From contig NZ_JADCKL010000001.1 of the NCBI RefSeq assembly GCF_014982975.1, positions 372,001 through 436,000 of the forward strand: a stretch of DNA of 64,000 nt. The letters are read 5' to 3'. Shown one piece after another: positions 52,890 to 61,972 of this stretch. This stretch comes from Claveliimonas monacensis. GTDB lineage: Bacteria; Bacillota; Clostridia; Lachnospirales; Lachnospiraceae. The notes beneath the pieces are model-generated. The model was not told the DNA's origin. It saw nothing but the letters and a program-made list of their open reading frames with translations, and did not search any database. Position 1 is the first letter of the stretch, and each line of letters begins with the position of its first letter. Position numbers and translations under genes: made by a program.

Positions 52890-54149
52890 CTATCTCTTTT
52901 TCTGTTCTTTCTTCGGTCTCTTTGCTCCGGCGGCCGCTCTGCCGGCCAGCCAGCCTGTGGCCCAGGCCCACTGCAGGTTGTACCCGCCGCACATGCCATC
53001 CACATCCAGTATCTCTCCCGCAAAGAAAAGTCCCCGGGTCACCCGGGATTCCATAGTGTCCCCTCTGATTTCTGACAGTGGCACCCCGCCGGCGCACACC
53101 TGGGCCTGGTCGAAGGAGTTGGTGCCTGTGATCCGGATCCGGAAATGCTTGCAGGTCTGCGCAAGACGTTCCAAAGCTTCCCCGTCCACATGCTCCATCT
53201 TCTCTTTCCAGCGGATGCGGCTTCCTGTCAGCAGCACCGGAGCCAGCTTCCTGTGCAGCAGTCCATGCAGAAACTCCTCCGCCGTATTGTCTGCAAAAAC
53301 AGGCTTCCTCCCGGCCAGAAGAGCCAGCACTTCCTCTTCTGTCATCCCGGGCAAGAGATCAAGGACAACCCAGACCTCTCTTTTCTGTTCCAGGGCTTTG
53401 GCCGCAAAGCGGCTCACCTGGAAGACCGGGATACCGGAGATGCCATAGTCGGTAAACTGCACCTCCCCCGCATCGGAACAGACTTTCTCTCCCGCCACAT
53501 ACAGACTGACGGAGGCGTCTGTCCGGACGCCCGCCAGCTTTCCTGTAAAGCCCTCGTCAGACTTAAGCTGCACCAGGGCCGGGAGGGGACGGATGACCGT
53601 GTGTCCCAGGGATTTTGCCAGGGCGTAGCCGCTGCCGTCAGAACCAAGAGCCGGCGCCGCCTTGCCTCCGGCAGCCAGGATCAGGGCATCGCCGGAAAAG
53701 GAGCGGCGTCCCTCCGCCCCGGAAGCCAGCAGCCGAACCCCCTCTCTTCCCGCCTCGGCTCTTTCTACTGTCATGCCGGTGCAGACCTCCACCCCCAGCC
53801 GCTTCAGCTCCATGGACAGTGCCTCCCGCACAGCGGCAGCCTGGTCGCTGGCCGGGTAGACAAGGGTTCCCCTTGTCTTAGTCAGAAGTCCCAGCCCCTC
53901 AAAAAAGCGCAGCGTATCCTCCGGACCGAACTTTGCAAGAACCTCTTCCACAATCCTGCTGTCTCCGCCCCGGAAATACACTGCCTTCATATCCATATTC
54001 GTGAGATTGCACCGCCCGTTCCCCGTAGAGAGGATCTTTTTGCCGGGCATCTCTTTTTTCTCCAGTATCGTCACCCGGGCGCCCTGCCTGGCTGCCGCTA
54101 TGGCAGCAGTCATGCCGGACGCCCCGCCTCCTGCGATCAGTATTCTCAT
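52890..54149 (-). CDS. BaiN/HI0933-like flavoprotein
   Basis: 419 residues. FAD-binding ILIAGGGASGMTAAIAAARQ at the N-terminus, GNGRCNLTN and the C-terminal FFAGEILDVDGMCGGYNLQWA typical of the HI0933 family (aminoacetone oxidase/BaiN). Reaction unknown here. The start overlaps the end of the PLP gene by 4 bp. Confidence 0.88.
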   Translation of the reverse strand: MRILIAGGGASGMTAAIAAARQGARVTILEKKEMPGKKILSTGNGRCNLTNMDMKAVYFRGGDSRIVEEVLAKFGPEDTLRFFEGLGLLTKTRGTLVYPASDQAAAVREALSMELKRLGVEVCTGMTVERAEAGREGVRLLASGAEGRRSFSGDALILAAGGKAAPALGSDGSGYALAKSLGHTVIRPLPALVQLKSDEGFTGKLAGVRTDASVSLYVAGEKVCSDAGEVQFTDYGISGIPVFQVSRFAAKALEQKREVWVVLDLLPGMTEEEVLALLAGRKPVFADNTAEEFLHGLLHRKLAPVLLTGSRIRWKEKMEHVDGEALERLAQTCKHFRIRITGTNSFDQAQVCAGGVPLSEIRGDTMESRVTRGLFFAGEILDVDGMCGGYNLQWAWATGWLAGRAAAGAKRPKKEQKKR

Positions 54150-55435
54150 AGAGTGACCAGCCCTTTCCGCACCAGGTATTCCAGGGACATCAGGATACCC
54201 AGCTTTGCGTGGGGCCAGGTAAGTCCCCCCTGGAAGTAGACTGCATAGGGCGGTTTGATGGGTGCGTCCGCCGAGAGCTCGATGGAGGAGCCCTGCACAA
54301 AAGCACCTGCCGCCATGATTACGTCGCTGTCATACCCCGGCATAGCCCAGGGCTCCGGCGTCACATAGGAATCCACCGGGGCAGCCGCCTGGATCCCCTG
54401 GCAGAAGGCGATGACGCCCTCCGGTGTGCCAAGCTCCACCGCCTGGATGATATCGTGGCGGCTCTCCTTTCCATCCGGCACTACTTTAAAGCCGCACGTC
54501 TCATAGATATTGGCAGCCAGGATAGCTCCCTTCAGAGCGCTGGCTACCACAGTGGGCGCCAGGAAAAGTCCCTGATAGAAGGACTGCATAACCCCCAGAG
54601 AGGCACCTACCTCCCGGCCCAGGCCGGGGGATGTAAGACGGTAGGCACAGTTCTCAATGAGATCCTCCCGCCCTGCAATATACCCGCCGATGGGCGCCAG
54701 GCCGCCGCCCGGATTTTTGATCAGAGAGCCCACCACCATGTCTGCTCCCACATCGCTTGGCTCCTGCAGCTCCACAAATTCACCGTAGCAGTTGTCCACC
54801 ATACAGATCACATCCGGGCGGATCTTCTTCACAAAGGCGATCAGCTCTCCGATCTGCGCCACAGAAAAGCTGGGGCGGGTCTGGTATCCCTTGGACCGCT
54901 GGATCGTCACCAGCTTGGTCTTTTCATTTATGGCCTTTTCAATATTTTCGTAGTCAAAGGTACCGTCCTCCAAAAGGTCCACCTGCCTGTAGGTCACGCC
55001 ATACTCCGCCAGGGATCCTGAGGAGGGGCGGATGCCAATGACTTCTTCCAGGGTGTCATAGGGCTTTCCTACCGGAGAGAGAAGCTCGTCCCCCGGACGC
55101 AGATTGGCCCCGAGTGCTATAGCCAGGGCGTGGGTGCCGCAGGCGATCTGAGGACGCACCAGGGCACTCTCTGTATGGAACACGCTGGCGTATACCTTCT
55201 CCAGCGTCTCTCTTCCCATATCGTCATAGCCGTAGCCGCTGGTGTAGTGGAAACATCCCTCGCTCACCCGGTTCTCCTGCATCGCATGGATCACTTTCAG
55301 CTGGTTGTACTCAGCTGTCCGGTCAATAGCCTCAAATCTGTCTCTAAGCTTCTCCTCTATCTGCGTTCCAAATCTGTACACGTCCTTGGATATTCCCAGC
55401 TGTTCGTACATCCGGGTGATCTGTTCATCCTGCAT
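54146..55435 (-). CDS. YnbB-like PLP-dependent enzyme (methionine gamma-lyase family)
   Basis: 429 residues. A PLP fold-type I protein of the group once called aluminium-resistance proteins. The PLP lysine is in RSKGYQTRPS, after VDNCYGEFVE. Family neighbours include miaA/mutL in Clostridia, as here. The reaction is uncertain (C-S lyase-like). Confidence 0.88.
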   Translation of the reverse strand: MQDEQITRMYEQLGISKDVYRFGTQIEEKLRDRFEAIDRTAEYNQLKVIHAMQENRVSEGCFHYTSGYGYDDMGRETLEKVYASVFHTESALVRPQIACGTHALAIALGANLRPGDELLSPVGKPYDTLEEVIGIRPSSGSLAEYGVTYRQVDLLEDGTFDYENIEKAINEKTKLVTIQRSKGYQTRPSFSVAQIGELIAFVKKIRPDVICMVDNCYGEFVELQEPSDVGADMVVGSLIKNPGGGLAPIGGYIAGREDLIENCAYRLTSPGLGREVGASLGVMQSFYQGLFLAPTVVASALKGAILAANIYETCGFKVVPDGKESRHDIIQAVELGTPEGVIAFCQGIQAAAPVDSYVTPEPWAMPGYDSDVIMAAGAFVQGSSIELSADAPIKPPYAVYFQGGLTWPHAKLGILMSLEYLVRKGLVTL

Positions 55436-55488
55436 TTATCTTTCTCCTTCTTTACATTTCTGTTTATAATCCTGCCCGCGCCAGCCGT

Positions 55489-55800
55489 CTAGCGGTGCTC
55501 GCCCCTTGTTATCGCCGCCATGATACGGGTCTTCATCTGGGCGCACTGGGCGTCAAACTCCGGGTTGATGGACGGGATCTCCCTCATCACGTCCGCCGCC
55601 TCCTCGTATTTGTACATATCATATAAAAGGCCTGCCCGGTTCAGATTGAACATGGCCTTCTCCCCCTTGGTCCTGGCAAGGGGCTCTAAAGCCATCAGCT
55701 CCTTATATGTCTTCTCTGAATTTTTGCTGTATGAATAGAGCTCCATGAGCGGATTCATCTTTTTTAAAAATCTGGAGCCCCCGAATAATCCTCTAAACAT
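55489..55800 (-). CDS. Small helical (TPR-like) hypothetical protein
   Basis: 103 residues, not recognised beyond helix-turn-helix repeat character: KTYKELMALEPLARTKGEKA and AGLLYDMYKYEEAADVMRE look like one or two TPR units. It overlaps miaA by 37 bp, which suggests coupling. Confidence 0.7.
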   Translation of the reverse strand: MFRGLFGGSRFLKKMNPLMELYSYSKNSEKTYKELMALEPLARTKGEKAMFNLNRAGLLYDMYKYEEAADVMREIPSINPEFDAQCAQMKTRIMAAITRGEHR

Positions 55801-56744
55801 ATCCCTTCTACTCCCTCCGTTATGTGGGAAAGCATTGCCTCCACTATTTTTTCTTCATCGTAATCATACAAAGGCTTGTCGATCCAGATCACGTCTTTCT
55901 CCCTCTTAAACCAGGTGATCTGGCGCTTGGCAAAGTGCCTCGTATCCCGCTTGATCCTGTAGACAGCCTCCTCCAGGCTGCATCCGCCGTCCAGGTAATC
56001 CAGTATCTCCTTGTAGCCCAGCCCCTGCATGGACACCATACCGGGGCGAAGCCCCATCTCTTTCAGGCGGCGCACCTCTTCTACAAGTCCCGCCTCCATC
56101 ATCTGGTCCACTCTCCTGTCAATGCGCTGGTACAGTCTGCTCCTGTCATCGTTCAGAACAAAATACCGAAAATTGTAGGGGGAGCTGCGCTGCCTCTCCC
56201 GCTCATTGTGCTCCGATATCTTCTCCCCTGTCTGATAGTAGAATTCCAGAGCCCGGATCACCCGCTTTACATTGTTGGGGTGGATCACTTTCGCAGACGC
56301 CTCATCCACCTGTGCCAGCCGGGCGTGAAGCGCAGCTGCGCCCTGCTCACGGGCAAAGGCCTCCAGCTCTCTGCGGCAGCTCTCATCCTCTCCCCCGTCC
56401 GTAAAGTCGATGTCGTACAGGAGAGCCTGTATGTAAAATCCCGTGCCCCCCACCACAATAGGGATGTGCCCGTTTGCGCAGATCTTCTCCACCGCGTCCC
56501 TGGCCATGGCCTGGAATTTCACCACATTGAACTCTTCTGAAGGCTCCAGCACATCCACCAGATAGTGGGGAACCCCCTCCATCTCCTCAGGGCGGATCTT
56601 GGCGGAGCCGATATCCATATGGCGGTACACCTGCATGGAGTCGGCGGAAATGATCTCACCGCCGATCCTCTTCGCAAGGCAGATGGACGCTTTTGTCTTG
56701 CCCACAGCAGTGGGGCCTGTCAACACGATAAGTGGCTGTTTCAT
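55764..56744 (-). CDS. miaA: tRNA dimethylallyltransferase MiaA
   Basis: 326 residues. P-loop GPTAVGKTK near the start, SADSMQVYR, and the RDTRHFAKRQITWFK segment. It adds the isopentenyl group to A37 of tRNAs reading U; MiaB (61973) then methylthiolates it. ATG 56744 overlaps the mutL stop (TGATG). Confidence 0.95.
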   Translation of the reverse strand: MKQPLIVLTGPTAVGKTKASICLAKRIGGEIISADSMQVYRHMDIGSAKIRPEEMEGVPHYLVDVLEPSEEFNVVKFQAMARDAVEKICANGHIPIVVGGTGFYIQALLYDIDFTDGGEDESCRRELEAFAREQGAAALHARLAQVDEASAKVIHPNNVKRVIRALEFYYQTGEKISEHNERERQRSSPYNFRYFVLNDDRSRLYQRIDRRVDQMMEAGLVEEVRRLKEMGLRPGMVSMQGLGYKEILDYLDGGCSLEEAVYRIKRDTRHFAKRQITWFKREKDVIWIDKPLYDYDEEKIVEAMLSHITEGVEGICLEDYSGAPDF

Positions 56745-58744
56745 CACACGATCCTCTTGAATTTCTTTTCCAGTTCGCGCCTGCTCATAGCAATGATCGT
56801 AGGCCGTCCATGGGGACAGTGGTAGGGATTCTCAAGCTGAAGGAGTTCTCCTATGAGAGTCTCCACCTCCCTGGAGGAAAGTCTCATATTTCCCTTCACC
56901 GCCGCCTTACAGGACATGGATGCGATCTTCTCGTCAATGATGTCCGGCGCCAGTCCAGTATAAATCTCATCCGATAAGCTGTCAATCATCTCCATGAGAA
57001 GATCTCTTTTGGCAATACTGAAAAGATTGTCCGGCACTGCCCGCACAGCGTAAGAGTCCTGACCGAACTCTTCGATCTCAAAGCCGATCCTTGTAAACTG
57101 ATCCATATATGTATTGAGAAGCTGCGCTTCCTGCATAGTCAGGTTCAGGATAATGGGCGGACTGATGATCTGGGACGTGAAGTCTCTTGTCTTCATCCCG
57201 GCCAGTGTCTTCTCATAGAGGACGCGCTCATGGGCAGCGTGCTGATCGATAATATAGAGATTGTCCTTGAACTCCACCAGCCAGTACGTCTCAAAGATCT
57301 GCCCGATGATCCGGTACTGAGAGGCCGCCTGTGGACTGAGCAGCTTCTCCTCAAAAAGATCAAGCTGTTTTGGAGCGTGCTCTGTTTTTTCTTTTTGCTC
57401 CTTAGTTATTTCTGGAACGTGCTCTGTTTTTTCAATCTCCACCCGGTAATTTACCGCTTCTCTGATCCGATCCCGGGCCGCCTCCGTCTCGCGGATCTGC
57501 CCCTGCTCCTTTACCTCTGCTGCCCCATTCTGCTGGTGATAGGAGAGAACTCTCTCTCTCATTTTCTTCATAAAATAGTCCAGATCTTTTCGCGGTTCCC
57601 GGTCCGGCTGCGCCGGCTGAGTCTGCACGTTCTGCCCGCTGCTTTCAGGCTGTTTTTTAAAGAGTACGCTCTGTTTTTCTATATTTTCTGCCGTGTTTTG
57701 GGCAATGGTCTTTGTCATCTCCGGAGGATCAGGCAGATCAATCTGGGGGATCAGCTCATCATGACGAAGAGACCGTGCAATGGCCTCGCAGACACAGTTG
57801 TACATTTCCTGCTGATTCTGGAAGCGAACTTCCATCTTAGTTGGGTGCACATTTACATCCACGATCTCCGTGTCTACCTGAATATGCAGAACCGTAAAGG
57901 GGTACTTATGCTGCATCTGAAAATCCTTGTAGGCATCTTCAATAGCCTTCGAGATCACACTGCTCTTCACATATCTGCCATTGATAAAATAATTTTCAAA
58001 ATTCCGGTTCCCTCTGGAGACCACAGGCTCCCCGATACAGCCGGTGATGCGGATGCCTCTGCCCTCATATTCCACTTCCAGCAGATGGGAGGCGATCTCC
58101 CGGCCGTACACGTGGTAGATCACATCCCGGAGCCTTCCGTTTCCGGAAGTGTGCAGTTTGGACTGTCCGTTGTTGCGGAACTGGAAAGAGATCTCCGGAT
58201 GGGACAGGGAGAGCCTAGTGACCAGATCTCCCACATGGCTGGCCTCTGTCATAGGCGTCTTCAGGAACTTGCGCCTGGCCGGCGTATTGTAGAAGAGCTG
58301 CCGCACAAGGAAGGTGGTGCCGTCCGGCGCCCCGGTCTCCTCCGGATGCCCTCCCTTGCCCCCCTCGATCCTGTAAGAGGCGCCAAAGGTACTGTCCTTT
58401 GTCTTTGTGATCAGTTCCACCTGAGCCACAGCCGCAATGCTGGAGAGAGCCTCCCCTCTGAATCCCAGGGAAGAGATATGGGACAGATCTTCCGCAGAGC
58501 GGATCTTGCTGGTAGAGTGCCGGAGAAAGGCGGACGGGATGTCCTCCAGCTCAATGCCGCAGCCGTTGTCCGTCACCCGGATAAAAGAGATACCTCCGTC
58601 TTTGATCTCAACTGTGATGGAGGTGGCTCCTGCGTCTATGGCATTCTCCATGAGTTCCTTTACAATGGAAGCCGGCCGCTCGATCACTTCCCCGGCTGCG
58701 ATCTTGTCTATGGTTACCTGGTCTAAAACCTGTATTCTGCTCAT
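56744..58744 (-). CDS. mutL: DNA mismatch repair protein MutL
   Basis: 666 residues. GHKL ATPase domain (NAIDAGATSITVE, DNGCGIE) and a C-terminal domain with DQHAAHERVLYE, which fits the nicking-endonuclease motif DQHAx2Ex4E. A variable linker (about 330-460) lies between. It nicks the strand to be repaired. It is 1-2 bp from mutS. Confidence 0.95.
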   Translation of the reverse strand: MSRIQVLDQVTIDKIAAGEVIERPASIVKELMENAIDAGATSITVEIKDGGISFIRVTDNGCGIELEDIPSAFLRHSTSKIRSAEDLSHISSLGFRGEALSSIAAVAQVELITKTKDSTFGASYRIEGGKGGHPEETGAPDGTTFLVRQLFYNTPARRKFLKTPMTEASHVGDLVTRLSLSHPEISFQFRNNGQSKLHTSGNGRLRDVIYHVYGREIASHLLEVEYEGRGIRITGCIGEPVVSRGNRNFENYFINGRYVKSSVISKAIEDAYKDFQMQHKYPFTVLHIQVDTEIVDVNVHPTKMEVRFQNQQEMYNCVCEAIARSLRHDELIPQIDLPDPPEMTKTIAQNTAENIEKQSVLFKKQPESSGQNVQTQPAQPDREPRKDLDYFMKKMRERVLSYHQQNGAAEVKEQGQIRETEAARDRIREAVNYRVEIEKTEHVPEITKEQKEKTEHAPKQLDLFEEKLLSPQAASQYRIIGQIFETYWLVEFKDNLYIIDQHAAHERVLYEKTLAGMKTRDFTSQIISPPIILNLTMQEAQLLNTYMDQFTRIGFEIEEFGQDSYAVRAVPDNLFSIAKRDLLMEMIDSLSDEIYTGLAPDIIDEKIASMSCKAAVKGNMRLSSREVETLIGELLQLENPYHCPHGRPTIIAMSRRELEKKFKRIV

Positions 58745-58745
58745 A

Positions 58746-61391
58746 TTACCACCTGTTCTTCAATTTATTCTGCAGCTGATACAGCGTATTCAACGCGTCG
58801 ATAGGGGTGAGATGGCTGACATCCAGATTCTTGATCTCCTCCAGTACATCGTCATCTCTGACCGTGTCAAAGAGGGACATTTGGGCCAGATCCACCTCAT
58901 CGTACTTCTTTGCCTTCTTCTTCGTCTCCTTGCCCGCCGACGCAATATCTTTCACCCTTGTCGTGATATCCGCGTAGGACAGCTCCTCCGCGATCTCCTT
59001 AGCCCGCTCTATGACTGGATCCGGCACGCCGGCCAGCTTGGCTACCTGTATGCCGTAGCTTCTGTCCGCGCCTCCTTTCACGATCTTTCGCAGGAAGACA
59101 ATGTCGTCCCCCTTCTCTTTCACCGCGATGCAGTAATTATGCACATTGTCGATCTTGCCCTCCAGCTCTGTCAGCTCATGGTAGTGGGTGGCGAACAGCG
59201 TCTTGGCTCCCAGCAGCTTGGTGTTGCTGATGTGCTCCACCACAGCCCAGGCAATGCTCAGTCCGTCGAAGGTGCTGGTGCCTCTCCCGATCTCATCCAG
59301 GATGAGGAGGCTGTGGCGCGTCGCGTTCCGGAGGATATTGGCCACCTCCGTCATCTCCACCATGAAGGTGCTCTGGCCGGAAGCCAGGTCATCGGAAGCG
59401 CCCACTCGGGTAAAGATCCGGTCCACGATCCCGATATCCGCGCTGGCAGCCGGCACAAAAGAGCCCACCTGGGCCATCAGCACAATGAGGGCTGTCTGCC
59501 GCATGTAGGTGGATTTTCCGGCCATATTGGGCCCGGTGATGATGGAGATCCTGTCCTTTTTGTCGTCCAGATATGTATCGTTGGCAATGAACATATCGCC
59601 CGGGATCATCTTTTCCACCACCGGATGCCGCCCGTCTTTGATATTGATGACACCCTTCTCATTGATCTTGGGGCGCACGTACCGGTTTCTCTCTGCCACC
59701 ACAGCCAGGGAAGCCAACATGTCAAGCTGGGCCACCGCCTTTGCCGTATTCTGGATGCGCACCACTTCTTTTCCCACAGTGTCCCGGACTTCACAGTACA
59801 GCTCATACTCCAGGGCGTACAGTTTGTCTTCCGCCCCCAGGATCGTATCCTCCAGCTCCTTGAGACGGGGTGTGATATAGCGCTCTGCATTGGCCAGGGT
59901 CTGCTTACGCGTGTAGTAGTCGGGAACCAGATTTTTAAAAGAGTTAGTCACTTCCAGATAGTACCCGAACACTTTGTTGAATTTGATCCGCAGGTTTTTG
60001 ATGCCTGTCTTCTCCCGCTCTTCCTCCTCCAGCTTGGCCAGCCAGTCCTTCCCCTCGGTCTTTGCATTTCGCAGTCTGTCCACTTCCTCGCTGTAGCCTT
60101 CCCGGATGATGCCGCCCTCTTTCATGGCAAGAGGCGGTTCCTCGCAGATGGCTCTTCCGATCAGGTCACAGATATCCTCCAGGGCATCCATCTCCTCCAG
60201 GATCTCCTGCAGCAAAGGCGCCTTAAGATCCTCCAGAATACACCGGATGTGGGGCAGCATGGAGAGGGAACTGTAAAAGGCGGTCAGGTCTCTTGGGTTA
60301 GCGGACTTGTAGGTGATCTTGCTGAGAAGTCTCTCCAGATCGTAGACCGGCGTGAGATACTCCCGGATCTCCTCCCTGCAGATGGCATTGTCCTTCAGCT
60401 CCTCCACCGCGTCCAGCCGCTTCTCGATCTGCTTTTTGTCTATGAGCGGCTGCTCCAGCTGCTTGCGCAGCATCCTGGCGCCCATGGCCGTCTTGGTCTT
60501 GTCCAGCACCCACAGAAAAGAGCCTCTCTTCTGCTTTTCCCGCAGCGTCTCACTGAGTTCAAGATTCCTCCTGGTGGAACTGTCCAGGACCATATATTTT
60601 CCCGTCACATACCGGGTCAGATGAGAGAGCTGGGCAAGGTCCGTCTTCTGTGTCTCCTTCAGATAGACAAGGAGAGCGCCGGCGCCGATGACTCCGCAGT
60701 CAAAATCCCCGATTCCAAGGCTCTCCATAGAGCTCACCTTAAAATGCTCCTCCAGTGTCCTGCGGCAGATAGCATCGTCAAAGTACCAGGCATCCAGGGC
60801 ATAGATCGTGATCCCCAGCCGTTCCTTCAGATCATCCAGGTCCATGCCGCTCATGTAAAATGCCTCATTGCAGATCAGCTCCGAGGGCATCAGATGGGTG
60901 ATCTCATCAAAGAGCATGCTGCTGTCCCCGATCTCCGTCACAAAGTACTCTCCTGTTGTCACATCAGCCACAGAGACGCCGTAAGTGTCTCCAATGTAGG
61001 CCACACACATGATATAATTGTTTTTCGTCTCGTCCAGGGCCTGGGGATCCACTGTGGTCCCCGGCGTGACGATCCGCACTACTTCTCTTTTGACCAGGCC
61101 CTTGGCTGTGGCCGGGTCCTCCATCTGCTCACAGATAGCCACTTTGTATCCCTTCTTGACCAGGCGGCTCAGGTAACTGTCCACTGCATGATAGGGCACG
61201 CCGCACATGGGCGCTCTCTCTTCCAGGCCGCAGTTCTTTCCTGTCAGCGTGATCTCCAGTTCCCGGGATGCTGTGATGGCATCCTCAAAAAACATCTCAT
61301 AAAAATCTCCCAATCTATAAAACAGGATGCAGTCTTTATATTGTTTCTTCGTATCCACGTACTGCTGCATCATGGGGGTTAATTCAGCCAT
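58746..61391 (-). CDS. mutS: DNA mismatch repair protein MutS
   Basis: 881 residues. The mismatch-wedge motif GDFYEMFFEDA is near the start, Walker A GPNMAGKSTYMR, and FATHYHELTEL in the ATPase domain; all domains are in order. It detects mispairs and recruits MutL. A TATACT extended -10 promoter precedes it. Confidence 0.96.
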   Translation of the reverse strand: MAELTPMMQQYVDTKKQYKDCILFYRLGDFYEMFFEDAITASRELEITLTGKNCGLEERAPMCGVPYHAVDSYLSRLVKKGYKVAICEQMEDPATAKGLVKREVVRIVTPGTTVDPQALDETKNNYIMCVAYIGDTYGVSVADVTTGEYFVTEIGDSSMLFDEITHLMPSELICNEAFYMSGMDLDDLKERLGITIYALDAWYFDDAICRRTLEEHFKVSSMESLGIGDFDCGVIGAGALLVYLKETQKTDLAQLSHLTRYVTGKYMVLDSSTRRNLELSETLREKQKRGSFLWVLDKTKTAMGARMLRKQLEQPLIDKKQIEKRLDAVEELKDNAICREEIREYLTPVYDLERLLSKITYKSANPRDLTAFYSSLSMLPHIRCILEDLKAPLLQEILEEMDALEDICDLIGRAICEEPPLAMKEGGIIREGYSEEVDRLRNAKTEGKDWLAKLEEEEREKTGIKNLRIKFNKVFGYYLEVTNSFKNLVPDYYTRKQTLANAERYITPRLKELEDTILGAEDKLYALEYELYCEVRDTVGKEVVRIQNTAKAVAQLDMLASLAVVAERNRYVRPKINEKGVINIKDGRHPVVEKMIPGDMFIANDTYLDDKKDRISIITGPNMAGKSTYMRQTALIVLMAQVGSFVPAASADIGIVDRIFTRVGASDDLASGQSTFMVEMTEVANILRNATRHSLLILDEIGRGTSTFDGLSIAWAVVEHISNTKLLGAKTLFATHYHELTELEGKIDNVHNYCIAVKEKGDDIVFLRKIVKGGADRSYGIQVAKLAGVPDPVIERAKEIAEELSYADITTRVKDIASAGKETKKKAKKYDEVDLAQMSLFDTVRDDDVLEEIKNLDVSHLTPIDALNTLYQLQNKLKNRW

Positions 61392-61473
61392 GTAAGTTCT
61401 CCTTTGCTGTTCTTATCTTTGGTGCGCACACCCGCAGGCATACATAGTTAGTATAGCATATTTCCCCGACAAA

Positions 61474-61902
61474 TTAAATCAGGAAAAAATGCGGTTTTTT
61501 CTCGCCAAATATCCTCCACAGGATCATTCCTCCCAGGTAAATACCTACTGCGCTCAGCGCAGAAAAGAGAAGCATAAAGGGCACACAGATCTGACCAAAG
61601 AGCTGCAGGGGCATCCCGGTGTAATCCCATACATGCCATCCCATCCACTTATTGACAATGATTCCTGTGATAAATTCACAGGATGTGATAAAGACCATGC
61701 ATCTTAACATCTGCATCCACATGGGATCTCTCCACTCCCGCACACTCCCCTGCCAGGCACAAAAACACATGCAGATTCCTCCCAGAACAAACATGCTCCA
61801 GTGGGAGAATCCCCGGAAGACCACCTCAAAGGTGTAGTAAAGGCACCCTCCCACAAGCCAGATCAGCAGATATTCACAAATTTTTTTCCTGTATTTTTCC
61901 AT
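61474..61902 (-). CDS. CmpB-like membrane protein (putative ABC permease family)
   Basis: 142 residues with about four membrane helices (LLIWLVGGCLYYTFEVVF; WDYTGMPLQLFGQICVPF). This matches the short CmpB-type family of Firmicutes. No ATPase lies nearby and the function is unknown. A miaB terminator overlaps its start region. Confidence 0.75.
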   Translation of the reverse strand: MEKYRKKICEYLLIWLVGGCLYYTFEVVFRGFSHWSMFVLGGICMCFCAWQGSVREWRDPMWMQMLRCMVFITSCEFITGIIVNKWMGWHVWDYTGMPLQLFGQICVPFMLLFSALSAVGIYLGGMILWRIFGEKKPHFFLI

Positions 61903-61903
61903 T

Positions 61904-61945
61904 AAAAAACGCCCTCACTGTATAGTCTCCTATATAGTGTGAGCG
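61904..61945 (-). terminator. Terminator of miaB
   Basis: CGCTCACACTATATAG pairs with CTATACAGTGAGGGCG on the minus strand (61945-61930 and 61925-61910, near-perfect), followed by six Ts. It overlaps the first bases before the CmpB-like gene start. Confidence 0.85.
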
Positions 61946-61972
61946 TTTCCTGTCCAAATTATAAATGGCATT

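Noticed and set aside
52876-53097. 74-codon upstream extension of the COG2509-like gene
   Set aside because: It overlaps the neighbouring flavoprotein gene and the clear ribosome site is at ATG 52875.
53145-54239. 364-codon + strand open frame
   Set aside because: Antisense of the HI0933-like flavoprotein; shadow.
57230-58726. 498-codon + strand open frame
   Set aside because: Antisense to mutL, no family resemblance, no start signal.
58437-61382. 981-codon open frame on the + strand
   Set aside because: It lies wholly opposite mutS and the mutL 5' end, has no ribosome site, and its sequence is Leu/His-rich shadow protein.
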